A stretch of DNA of 40,317 bases, taken from an uncultured Ruminococcus sp. (lineage in GTDB: Bacteria; Bacillota; Clostridia; Oscillospirales; Acutalibacteraceae). The stretch covers positions 1 through 40,317 of the forward strand of contig CADAYJ010000016.1 of the NCBI GenBank assembly GCA_902792115.1, in the 5' to 3' direction. The translations under genes were made by a program, and so were the position numbers. This document shows positions 1 through 7,162 of this stretch, piece after piece. The first letter of the stretch is position 1, and each line of letters begins with the position of its first letter. Below the pieces are notes generated by a model. The model saw nothing but the letters and a program-made list of their open reading frames with translations. It searched no databases and was not told the origin of the DNA.

Positions 1-71
1 ATCACAAAAGCGCTTTGTCAAGGGATTTTTTTAAAAATACGGCGCATTTTTGCAGCCGCCGCGCTATCCGC

Positions 72-99
72 TTGACATTGGGTCAAATTATGATAAAAT
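72..99 (+). promoter_or_regulatory. Sigma-A-type promoter of the first dockerin gene
   Basis: TTGACA at 72-77 and TAAAAT at 94-99 are separated by 16 nt in an AT-rich gap. Transcription would start near 105-107, giving a leader of about 55 nt that carries the AGGAGGT ribosome binding site at 144-150. The rest of 1-161 shows no other gene. Confidence 0.6.
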
Positions 100-161
100 A
101 ATAAAAAAACACAATATACACCACAGAGCAAACGATCATTTTTAGGAGGTCACGTTTTCAA

Positions 162-1532
162 ATGAAAAAAACAAAAACGGCGGCGCTGCTGCTTAGCGCG
201 CTGATGATTTTCCAGTCGTCGGCAGCGATAACGGCAAGCGCGGCGACACAGGAGGACACGCAGATCGCGGTGAGCGGTGAAACGCTGACTTACGGTGATT
301 TTGAGTATGTGGTCAACGACAACGACACTGTCACGATCACGAAATACACTCAATCTTCCACGGAGTTTACAGTTCCGTCCGAAATTGACGGCAAGCCGGT
401 CACTAAGATCGGCCAGAATGCGTTCGCAAAAACGAACGTTCGCACTATCGCTCTCCCCGATTCGGTAACGACGATCGACAGCGGCGCTTTCAGCCACTGC
501 GAAACCCTCTCCGAGGTCACCTTCCCGAAGGAGCTTACAACTTTGGGAGCCGATGCTTTCGGAAGCTGCAAAAACCTCAAGGAGGTCACGATCCCGAAAA
601 CGCTCACAATAGCAAGCGAATACGGTGCCGGTGCGTTCCGGTATTCAGGCTTGCAGAAGGCAACTTTTGAAGACGGCACGACGGCAACTCCTTCATATAT
701 TTTCTCCTACTGTGATAAGCTCCGCGAGATCGTTATCCCCATGTCGGCAACGACTATCGGGAAGGGGCTTAGAGAAAAAAGCGACAGAGCCGTGATCTAC
801 TGCTACAAGGATTCCGCTGCGCACATTTACGCCGAGGAAAACGAGTACCCATATGTGCTGCTCGACGGCGACACTTCCAAGATCTTCTACGAGGAAAACC
901 TTGACAAGACCGAGCCGGAGCCTGACTCCGACAAGGAAGAAACAGACCTCGACGAAACAGACACAGACATCACCTCCGACACCGAGCCGGACACAGATGA
1001 ATCCTCCGACGTTACTTCCGATACGGAGCCGGACACAGATGAATCCTCCGACGTTACTTTCGATACAGAGCCGAACACAGATGAATCTTCCGACGTTACT
1101 TCCGACACCGAGCCGGACACAGACGAATCCTCCGACGTAAACTCCGACACGGAGCCTGATACAGATGAATCCTCCGACGTGATCTCCGATACGGAGCCGG
1201 ACACAGATGAATCCTCCGACGTTACCTCCGACACCGAGCCGGACACAGATGAATCCTCCGACGTCACCTCCGACACCGAGCCTTCCAAGCCGGACGACAA
1301 AAAGCCTATCGGAAACCTCGGCGACCTCGACGGCGACAAGCTGATAACGGCGAACGACGCGCTCGTTATCCTTCGTGCAAGCATCGGTCTTGAAAAGTTC
1401 ACGCAGGATCAGATCACCCTTGCAGACATCGACGGCGATAAGCTCGTCACCGCAAACGACGCGCTCATAATACTGCGCGCAAGCGTCGGAATGAAGGACA
1501 AGGACACGATCGATGAGCCGGTCATGTCATGA
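162..1532 (+). CDS. Secreted leucine-rich-repeat protein with acidic repeat linker and type I dockerin
   Basis: 456 aa. The ATG at 162 follows AGGAGGT (144-150) with good spacing. Residues 1-28 form a signal peptide (MKKTK start, hydrophobic core, ASA cleavage region). Residues about 70-235 are BspA/LRR_5-type leucine-rich repeats with recurring AF..C..L..V..P patterns. Residues 272-375 are seven 14-residue repeats of SDTEPDTDESSDVT type plus a partial one, a very acidic extracellular linker. Residues about 387-447 are a type I dockerin with two calcium loops, DLDGDKLITAND and DIDGDKLVTAND, each followed by an ALxILRAS(I/V)G helix. The dockerin should dock the protein to a cohesin-bearing scaffold outside the cell. 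The LRR part probably binds a protein or glycan; no catalytic domain is visible. Positions 10-11 of both loops are A-N, unlike the S-S of the dockerin protein at 11284. The domain calls are firm; the ligand is unknown. Confidence 0.9.
   Translation: MKKTKTAALLLSALMIFQSSAAITASAATQEDTQIAVSGETLTYGDFEYVVNDNDTVTITKYTQSSTEFTVPSEIDGKPVTKIGQNAFAKTNVRTIALPDSVTTIDSGAFSHCETLSEVTFPKELTTLGADAFGSCKNLKEVTIPKTLTIASEYGAGAFRYSGLQKATFEDGTTATPSYIFSYCDKLREIVIPMSATTIGKGLREKSDRAVIYCYKDSAAHIYAEENEYPYVLLDGDTSKIFYEENLDKTEPEPDSDKEETDLDETDTDITSDTEPDTDESSDVTSDTEPDTDESSDVTFDTEPNTDESSDVTSDTEPDTDESSDVNSDTEPDTDESSDVISDTEPDTDESSDVTSDTEPDTDESSDVTSDTEPSKPDDKKPIGNLGDLDGDKLITANDALVILRASIGLEKFTQDQITLADIDGDKLVTANDALIILRASVGMKDKDTIDEPVMS
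975..1286 (+). repeat. 42-bp in-frame tandem repeat (7 units plus a partial)
   Basis: Units begin at 975, 1017, 1059, 1101, 1143, 1185 and 1227, with an 18-nt partial unit at 1269. Each encodes a 14-residue Asp/Glu/Ser/Thr-rich unit. Synonymous and a few missense differences (F for S, N for D, N or I for the last T) show the array is not freshly amplified. Copy number could vary between strains and change the linker length. Confidence 0.95.
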
Positions 1533-1566
1533 TAATCTGACAGAGGCACATTTTAAAAAGATAAAA

Positions 1567-1596
1567 GGAAGCACCCCGCGTTTGCGGGGTGCTTCC
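1567..1596 (-). terminator. Intrinsic terminator, mainly for the minus-strand murF-metY operon
   Basis: A perfect 13-bp stem (1567-1579 with 1584-1596) has the loop GTTT. Read on the minus strand it is followed by TTTTATCTTTTT, a good U-tract just past the stop at 1608. On the plus strand it is followed only by GGTTGTT, so it is a weaker end for the dockerin gene, although both transcripts converge on it. Confidence 0.85.
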
Positions 1597-1607
1597 GGTT
1601 GTTCAGA

Positions 1608-2768
1608 TCATTTGTTTGCTTCTGCCCGGAGCTTTTGCATAAGCGCCATCTCTTCCTCGTAGTCAGTAAGGCAGAGAATCTTGTTTTTCATTCCGGTCGC
1701 CTGAACGAAGATCATCTCCGCGCCGGCAGGATCTTTTTTTGATATGAGCGCCTGCATATACAGGCAGCGAAGCTCTGCTGCGCTGTACTCCGACACAGCC
1801 TTTACGCGCCTTATGGTCATTTCGTCAAGAAGCTCCTCAACGCGCTGAGGCTCGCGGCCGAGCATCATCAGGCAGCAGGCGAGGCTGCTGCGTACCTTCG
1901 TGCGGAGAGCAGAGTGCGCTTCAACAGCCGGGTTCTTTAGAAGCTCCTCCAGCATTTCGTGCGCCTGCTCGTATTCGCCGCGCATCATGAGATACGAAGC
2001 CTTCAGTGACGCCATGCTGCAGTAGGGAACGACTCCGTTCACGTCTGCTCCGGCAAAAAGCTCGTCCGGCATATCGCCTGTCTTAACGCCGTCTGCCTCC
2101 AATCCCGAAATGACGAGAATGTGGTTGTCGATCACGCGCGCCTGAGGATCCTTGCTCAAAATCCTCAAATATTCGCCCTCGTTCGGAACACCCTTTTTCG
2201 ACGGGATCAGGAATGTCATAGAGAGTATGACGAACGTGAACGCTCCTGCCGAAAGAATCCATCTCACGACGGGATCGCCGGATATCACGACGGCCAAGCC
2301 GCAGAGCGCGGCGCAGACGATCTCAAAGAACGCTCCGCCGAAGTAACACCAGAAGTATTTCGCCTGCTCCGGCGTATCGGCGCGCGGCGGCGCCATGATG
2401 CACTGTCCGAATGAAAAGACCGTGGGCAGCTCCTTGCGCACGAACTTTCCCCTTTCCCTGACGAAGCAGAGCGGACCTGCCGTGAACACGAGCACGCGGT
2501 ACCCCGAAAGCAGGCTCATAACGAGCTTGCCCACGCTGTGGAGCACGATACCGATCAGAAAGAATATCAGTATCATCGCCCAGTAAAGAAGTATCGCAGC
2601 GAATGTCGGCAGCCCGAGTCGTTCCTTGGCAGGATCGAACAGCGTAAAAACTATGATCAGCGCAAGCACAAAGCCGACTATATACGTCGCGGCGTTGCCC
2701 CGCGAAGGGCTTTTCACCTTTTTCTCATCGCTGTACGGGCTGCGGACGGTCTTGCTGTCTCTGTCCAT
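1608..2768 (-). CDS. Multi-pass membrane protein resembling M50 proteases, catalytic motif lost
   Basis: 386 aa. The N-terminal 40 or so residues are basic and cytoplasmic, followed by hydrophobic segments at about 27-45, 55-80 and 130-190 and a soluble C-terminal half of about 190 residues with helical-repeat character. The second segment reads LHSVGKLVMSLLSGYR...FTAGP. This resembles the LHELGHLxFGLLTGY...F..G stretch of Firmicutes site-2 (M50) metalloproteases, but HExxH is replaced by HSVGK, so the zinc ligand pair and catalytic Glu are missing. I infer a non-catalytic M50-like membrane protein. The ATG at 2768 follows the metY stop by only three bases, so it is translated from the murF-metY-(this gene) transcript. 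No substrate can be assigned. Alternative: an unrelated membrane protein with a chance resemblance. Confidence 0.7.
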   Translation of the reverse strand: MDRDSKTVRSPYSDEKKVKSPSRGNAATYIVGFVLALIIVFTLFDPAKERLGLPTFAAILLYWAMILIFFLIGIVLHSVGKLVMSLLSGYRVLVFTAGPLCFVRERGKFVRKELPTVFSFGQCIMAPPRADTPEQAKYFWCYFGGAFFEIVCAALCGLAVVISGDPVVRWILSAGAFTFVILSMTFLIPSKKGVPNEGEYLRILSKDPQARVIDNHILVISGLEADGVKTGDMPDELFAGADVNGVVPYCSMASLKASYLMMRGEYEQAHEMLEELLKNPAVEAHSALRTKVRSSLACCLMMLGREPQRVEELLDEMTIRRVKAVSEYSAAELRCLYMQALISKKDPAGAEMIFVQATGMKNKILCLTDYEEEMALMQKLRAEANK

Positions 2769-2771
2769 ATA

Positions 2772-4037
2772 TTAGTCTATCGCAGCGAAAGCCTTGTCGA
2801 GGTCGGCGAGAATGTCGTCGATATTCTCAAGGCCGACGGAGAAGCGAACCATGCCGCCGTTGATGCCGGCAGCCACAAGCTGCTCGTCCGTAAGCTGGCG
2901 GTGAGTCTCGCTCGCCGGGTGCAGCACGCAGGTGCGGATGTCGGCAACGTGTACCTCGTTCGACGCAAGCTCGAGGGAATCCATGAACTTCATAGCGTTC
3001 TCTCTGCCGCCCTTGATGACGAAGGAGATGACGCCGCTGCAGCCCTTGAGGTACTTCTCCGCGAGCGCGTGGTACTTGTCGTTTTCAAGACCGGGGTACG
3101 ACACGGACTCCACCTTGTCGTTCGCCTCAAGATACTTCGCAACGGTGATCGCGTTCTCGCAGTACTGCTTCATTCTTACGGCGAGCGTCTCGAGACCGAG
3201 GTTGAGAAGGAACGCGGAGTGTGCGGCAGGATAGCAGCCGAAGTCTCTCATGAGCTGCATTCTCGCCTTGATAATGTATGCCGCCTTGCCGTAGACCTCC
3301 GTATAAATGATGCCGTGGTACGACTCGTCCGGCTCCGTAAGCTCCGGGAAATCGCCCTTCGTCCAATCGAACTTGCCGCTGTCTACGATAACACCGCCGC
3401 CCTGAACCGCGTGACCGTCCATGTACTTCGTTGTGGAATGCGTAACGATGTCGCAGCCGAAATCGAACGGCTTGCAGAGAACGGGCGTTGCGAACGTGTT
3501 GTCGATGATGAGCGGTACATTATGGCGGTGCGCGAGCTTCGCGAACTTCTCAATATCGAATACGGTAAGCGCCGGGTTAGCGATCGTCTCGCCGAATACA
3601 GCCTTCGTGTTCGGCTTGAACGCCTTCTCGATCGTCTCCTCATCATCGTCCGTCGAAACGAAAATGCACTCGATGCCGAGCTTTTTAAGCGTGAACGAGA
3701 AGAGGTTCACCGTACCGCCGTAGATCTCCGAGCAGCTTATGAAGCTGTCGCCTGCCTTGCAGATATTGAGGATAGCAAGCAGATTAGCCGCCTGACCGCT
3801 CGACGTACACATCGCCGCGACGCCGCCCTCCAGCTCCGCGATCTTCTGCTCGACAGCCATTACCGTCGGGTTTGCGAAGCGCGAGTAGATGAGCGACTTT
3901 GTCGGCTCGTCGAATACGGAAGCGACCTCTGCGGTCGAATCGTACACATACGTCGTGCTCTGAACGATCGGCACAACGCGCGGCTCGGAATTTTTCGGGT
4001 GGTAGCCCGCGTGCAGGCATTTTGTTTCGTCTTTCAT
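2772..4037 (-). CDS. metY: O-acetylhomoserine sulfhydrylase (PLP-dependent Cys/Met metabolism enzyme)
   Basis: 421 aa from the ATG at 4037, chosen because GGAGG (4046-4050) lies 8 nt upstream and the protein then begins MKDETKCLHAGY as in the family; the frame is open 18 codons further but without a site. The enzyme condenses O-acetylhomoserine with sulfide to make homocysteine for methionine synthesis, in the cytoplasm. Visible family features are IVQSTTYVYDS, YSRFANPT, the aspartate in LIIDNTFATP, and the PLP-binding lysine in THSTTKYMDGH. The C-terminal ETHRQLTDEQL and VRFSVGLEN are typical of the MetY branch of the gamma-family. Close relatives include cystathionine gamma-synthase and methionine gamma-lyase, but the length and the inserted region around FDWTKGDFPELTEPD favour MetY. 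It lies 50 nt after murF, an unusual partner. Confidence 0.9.
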   Translation of the reverse strand: MKDETKCLHAGYHPKNSEPRVVPIVQSTTYVYDSTAEVASVFDEPTKSLIYSRFANPTVMAVEQKIAELEGGVAAMCTSSGQAANLLAILNICKAGDSFISCSEIYGGTVNLFSFTLKKLGIECIFVSTDDDEETIEKAFKPNTKAVFGETIANPALTVFDIEKFAKLAHRHNVPLIIDNTFATPVLCKPFDFGCDIVTHSTTKYMDGHAVQGGGVIVDSGKFDWTKGDFPELTEPDESYHGIIYTEVYGKAAYIIKARMQLMRDFGCYPAAHSAFLLNLGLETLAVRMKQYCENAITVAKYLEANDKVESVSYPGLENDKYHALAEKYLKGCSGVISFVIKGGRENAMKFMDSLELASNEVHVADIRTCVLHPASETHRQLTDEQLVAAGINGGMVRFSVGLENIDDILADLDKAFAAID

Positions 4038-4087
4038 TTTTCTTTCCTCCAGTTTATACATTATGTAATGTTCGGTGAGTATTGATG

Positions 4088-5437
4088 TCACATCTCCTCA
4101 AGGAACTTGACTATCGCGCTGAAATTCATCGAGTGAGACGCCTTGACGAGAATGAGATCGTCCTTGTGAAGGATATCCTCGATCTCGCCGAGCGCAGCTT
4201 CAACGGTGCCGTAGCTGTGCTTCTCCACGCCCTCGCAGCCGCTTGCTATCTCCCGCGCAAGCTCTCCGACGGTTATAAGAACGTCAAGTCCGCACGAGGA
4301 CGCATACTGTCCGACCTCGCGGTGGAGCGCTCTCTCGTTTTCGCCAAGCTCCTTCATGTCACCGAGGACGGCGATCCTGCGCTTTGCCTTCATCGTTTTA
4401 AGCGTGCCGAGGGAAGCCTTGACGGAGTTCGGGTTGGCGTTGTAGCAGTCGTCGATTATCCTGACGATCTCCGTCTCTACGACTCTCGCTCTGCCGCCTA
4501 CCGCCTTGTAATCGTTAAAGCCCTCGATGATGCTGCTCATTTCCATGTTGAGCGCCGTTCCGACGGCCGCCGCGCAGAGCGCATTCATGACCATGTGGTC
4601 GCCGAGCGCCGGGATGGACGCCTCGTATTTTTCGCCGCCGAAGACGAGTGTGAAATCAGTTCTGCTCTCGCCGTCGCTCTTTATATCCTCTGCGCTGAAA
4701 TCATTGCCGCTGCCGAGGCCGAAGCGGTAAGAAGCGTTCGCCACCTGCGCGAGCTTGTCGTCGTCTCCGTTTACGACGATATCGGCGTCTTCCGCCATAT
4801 ACCTGAACATTTCCGTCTTAGCCTTGAAAACGCCGTCGCGGTCGCCGAGGTATTCGAGGTGGCAGCAGCCGATATTCGTCAATACACAGACGGTCGGGCG
4901 CACCATCTTTGAAAGTCGCGTCATCTCGCCGAAGTGGTTTATGCCCATCTCGACGACGGCGACCTCCGTATCCTCCGGCATAGCAAGCAGCGTGAGCGGA
5001 ACTCCAAGCTCGTTGTTGAAATTCCCCTGCGTCTTGTGGACGGTGTACTTCTTCGCGAGGACGGCGGAGACCATCTCCTTCGTACTCGTTTTGCCGACGC
5101 TGCCGGTGATCCCGACGACCTCGATATTCGGGAATTTCGCGCGGTAGCACTCCGCTATGTCCTTTATCGCCTGCTCGCTCGAATCAACGAGGATATACGG
5201 CTCGTCGTAGTCAACGATCTGCTCGCTGACGGCGCATACCGCGCCCATATCGTACGCCTTTTCGATATACAGGTGACCGTCCGTGCGCTCGCCCTTTATC
5301 GCCACGAAGAGACAGCCCTCCGTGACCTTGCGGCTGTCTATCACAACGCCCGAGATCGTGTCGAGAAGGCGCGATCTGTCGCCGACGAACTTGCCGCCGC
5401 ACGCCTTCGCGATCTCGCCCAAGGTGAATTCCTTCAT
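4088..5437 (-). CDS. murF: UDP-N-acetylmuramoyl-tripeptide--D-alanyl-D-alanine ligase
   Basis: 449 aa. It joins D-Ala-D-Ala to UDP-MurNAc-tripeptide with ATP, the last cytoplasmic step of the peptidoglycan precursor. The ATP-binding loop GITGSVGKTSTKEM lies in the central Mur-ligase domain, followed by ELGVPLTLL and VVEMGINHFGEM (GMN-like motif). The N-terminal substrate domain begins FTLGEIAKACGG and the C-terminal domain carries DDCYNANPNS and AVLGDMKELG. A GTG at 5446 is in frame, but it overlaps the AAGGAG site; the ATG at 5437 is 8 nt from that site and is preferred. It heads a minus-strand operon with metY and the M50-like protein that ends at the 1567-1596 terminator. It is isolated from any dcw cell-division cluster. 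Confidence 0.95.
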   Translation of the reverse strand: MKEFTLGEIAKACGGKFVGDRSRLLDTISGVVIDSRKVTEGCLFVAIKGERTDGHLYIEKAYDMGAVCAVSEQIVDYDEPYILVDSSEQAIKDIAECYRAKFPNIEVVGITGSVGKTSTKEMVSAVLAKKYTVHKTQGNFNNELGVPLTLLAMPEDTEVAVVEMGINHFGEMTRLSKMVRPTVCVLTNIGCCHLEYLGDRDGVFKAKTEMFRYMAEDADIVVNGDDDKLAQVANASYRFGLGSGNDFSAEDIKSDGESRTDFTLVFGGEKYEASIPALGDHMVMNALCAAAVGTALNMEMSSIIEGFNDYKAVGGRARVVETEIVRIIDDCYNANPNSVKASLGTLKTMKAKRRIAVLGDMKELGENERALHREVGQYASSCGLDVLITVGELAREIASGCEGVEKHSYGTVEAALGEIEDILHKDDLILVKASHSMNFSAIVKFLEEM

Positions 5438-5638
5438 TAGCTTCACTCCTTATACTGATTTTCATTCAGAGACCTTAAAAGGATTTTCGGCAATAGTTTT
5501 CGCAGGACATGGAAAAATCGCCGGAATACGGCCGCTTATGCACTCTGCTGCAAAATCTGCTGCTCATCTTCGGCACAATCTCTGTTGGTATTGCCTTATG
5601 GTAGCTATATTGAAAAGCAGTATTATAACCGCCCGTTA

Positions 5639-6727
5639 TCAGAACTGCTTCTGAGCGCCGCAGTTCTGGCAGAAATTAGATGTGTTCGTCATTCCGCAGT
5701 TCGGGCATACCCACTGACCGCCGAAGCCCTGATTGTTCATCATGTTCTGCTGACCGAAGCCCTGCTGCGCGTAGCCCTGGTTGTTCATCATATTCTGCTG
5801 ATTAAAGCCCTGCTGCGCGTAGCCCTGATTGTTCATCACGCCCTGCTGATTAAAGCCCTGCTGCGCGTAGCCCTGATTGTTCATCATGCCCTGCTGATTA
5901 AAGCCCTGCTGCGCGTAACCCTGATTGTTCATCATATTCTGCTGCTGCATCTGCTGATTCATCATGTTCTGCTGCATCTGAGCCTGCTGGTTGTTCTGAC
6001 CGCCGAGAATAGCGCCTGCGATGCCTGCGAGACCTGCAACGCCTGCCGCGCCTGCAACTGCTCCGGCAATTCCGCCCATAACGCCGCCTGTCTGCCCCAT
6101 TGCCTGCTGCCCCATAGGCTGAGACATACCTGCCGGCGCTCTGCCTGTAACGGCAGCAACGATGAGGTCTGCCTCATTCTGGTATCTCATGAACTCCTGC
6201 GAGCCTTTGTTCTTGATCGGATCGTCCGTTACCTCAAACTTGATCTCGTTGAAGAAGGGCGAGTTGATGTTGATCGTAACGAAGATCTCGTAGCTGTATT
6301 CGTATTGCTTCGGGTTGTAGGACTGGCTGTGCCCCTGCGCGTCCTTCATGTAAAGCTCTTTCTTGTGCTCCTTCACCTCGCTGCGCGCGCCCGTTACCTG
6401 AGAGAGGTTGATGATATCGGCGTTGCTGCCCTTGTAGTCGCTCGATCTGCTGACTACAAAGCAGTTGTGGCCGGGATCAACGTAGACCTTCGTCTTGAAG
6501 CCGAGCGTCTTTGAGGGACTGAACATATTGAGCTGCTGCCTGTTCTGCTCTCTGTAAGCGAGCTGCTGCTGAATCTGAGCAAGAGTGGAGCTTCTCCCGT
6601 TGTGGAAAAACGGAGAGAGCTTTCCGGCGCAGGCGTGGCAGTAGTTGCCGTCAGCCGCCTTGTTGTCGATGATAATGCCCATCGAACCGCCGCAAATGTC
6701 GCAGAATTTCTTGTTAAAAAGTGCCAT
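5639..6727 (-). CDS. Double zinc-ribbon protein with Gly/Ala segment and Q/N-rich repeats
   Basis: 362 aa; ATG at 6727 behind AAGGAG. An N-terminal four-cysteine ribbon (CDICGG...CHAC, residues 8-34, DUF4428-like) leads to a basic segment, then a folded region at about 70-195 rich in beta-strands and aromatic residues. Residues about 215-245 are a Gly/Ala/Val-rich hydrophobic stretch (GGVMGGIAGAVAGAAGVAG) that could insert in a membrane. Residues about 250-345 are Q/N/M-rich with four 16-residue repeats of MMNNQGYAQQGFNQQ type, and the protein ends in a second ribbon, CPNCG...CQNCG. It has no signal peptide, so it is probably cytoplasmic or membrane-associated. The overall design recalls Firmicutes SHOCT/zinc-ribbon stress or phage-shock-like proteins, but I cannot assign a function. 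It has its own promoter and a leader hairpin. Confidence 0.8.
   Translation of the reverse strand: MALFNKKFCDICGGSMGIIIDNKAADGNYCHACAGKLSPFFHNGRSSTLAQIQQQLAYREQNRQQLNMFSPSKTLGFKTKVYVDPGHNCFVVSRSSDYKGSNADIINLSQVTGARSEVKEHKKELYMKDAQGHSQSYNPKQYEYSYEIFVTININSPFFNEIKFEVTDDPIKNKGSQEFMRYQNEADLIVAAVTGRAPAGMSQPMGQQAMGQTGGVMGGIAGAVAGAAGVAGLAGIAGAILGGQNNQQAQMQQNMMNQQMQQQNMMNNQGYAQQGFNQQGMMNNQGYAQQGFNQQGVMNNQGYAQQGFNQQNMMNNQGYAQQGFGQQNMMNNQGFGGQWVCPNCGMTNTSNFCQNCGAQKQF
5720..5940 (-). repeat. 48-bp in-frame tandem repeat, Q/N-rich
   Basis: The string TTGTTCATCA recurs on the plus strand at about 5733, 5781, 5829, 5877 and 5925, a strict 48-bp period. Each unit encodes 16 residues rich in Gln, Asn, Met and Gly, with Tyr and Phe spaced as in prion-like low-complexity domains. 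Confidence 0.9.
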
Positions 6728-6785
6728 AACGATATCTCCTTCAATTATAATATGTTCCGCTGTGCGCCCGTGCCTCTGTGACAGG

Positions 6786-6814
6786 AAAAAGCACGGTGCG
6801 CTCCGTGTTTTTTT
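6786..6814. terminator. Bidirectional hairpin terminator inside the leader of the zinc-ribbon gene
   Basis: CACGG (6792-6796) pairs with CCGTG (6803-6807). It is followed by seven T on the plus strand (6808-6814) and by CTTTTT on the minus strand (6790-6786). It lies between the promoter at 6858-6886 and the start codon at 6727, so on the minus strand it could act as an attenuator. On the plus strand no gene points into it. Confidence 0.5.
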
Positions 6815-6857
6815 AAGGCAATGCCGCGAATATGATGCTCTGCCCTGTCACTGTTTA

Positions 6858-6886
6858 ATGATACCACAAAAAAAAGCCCAATACAA
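6858..6886 (-). promoter_or_regulatory. Promoter of the zinc-ribbon gene
   Basis: On the minus strand TTGTAT (6886-6881) and TATCAT (6863-6858) are 17 nt apart. Transcription would start near 6851, leaving a leader of about 120 nt that contains the hairpin at 6792-6807. Confidence 0.55.
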
Positions 6887-7116
6887 GAGCTTTGTGATAC
6901 AATTCCCCTATAATATACAGAACATGACCGCTCTTTTGTACCTTGTCAACAAAAAATCGGCTTCAACTTTGTACATAAACACACTCATATTTCGGATATA
7001 CACGTAAGATCATATTCCCGCGGCCGCAAGAATACCTCATATGCTCCGCGAAGCAGATAAGCCGGATTGACGGCAGCGCATAGCCCAAACGAGCGGCGGC
7101 TCTCAACTATTCGCCA
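6887..7116. other. Gene-free gap between the zinc-ribbon gene and the ABC ATPase
   Basis: The left part is AT-rich and the right part (about 7015-7110) is GC-rich. No open frame has a ribosome binding site, and I see no RNA gene. TTTTGT...ACAAAA around 6933-6955 is a short imperfect palindrome of unknown meaning. Confidence 0.5.
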
Positions 7117-7148
7117 AAAGCAAAAAGCCGCCGGACAATGCCGGCGGC
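7117..7148 (-). terminator. Intrinsic terminator of the ABC ATPase gene
   Basis: GCCGCCGG (7127-7134) pairs with CCGGCGGC (7141-7148) around a 6-nt loop. On the minus strand it is followed by CTTTTTGCTTTTGG, a suitable U-rich tail, 15 nt past the stop codon at 7163. Confidence 0.8.
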
Positions 7149-7162
7149 GGATATTCTTTGTA

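Noticed and set aside
2538-4085. Long plus-strand open frame (515 codons) opposite metY and the M50-like gene
   Set aside because: It is the complement of two clear genes, lacks a ribosome binding site and has an Arg/Leu/Val-biased, domain-free composition typical of antisense frames in GC-rich coding DNA.
5585-6514. His/Leu-rich plus-strand frame with ALLRVALIVHH repeats
   Set aside because: The repeats are the antisense reading of the 48-bp Q/N repeat of the zinc-ribbon gene.
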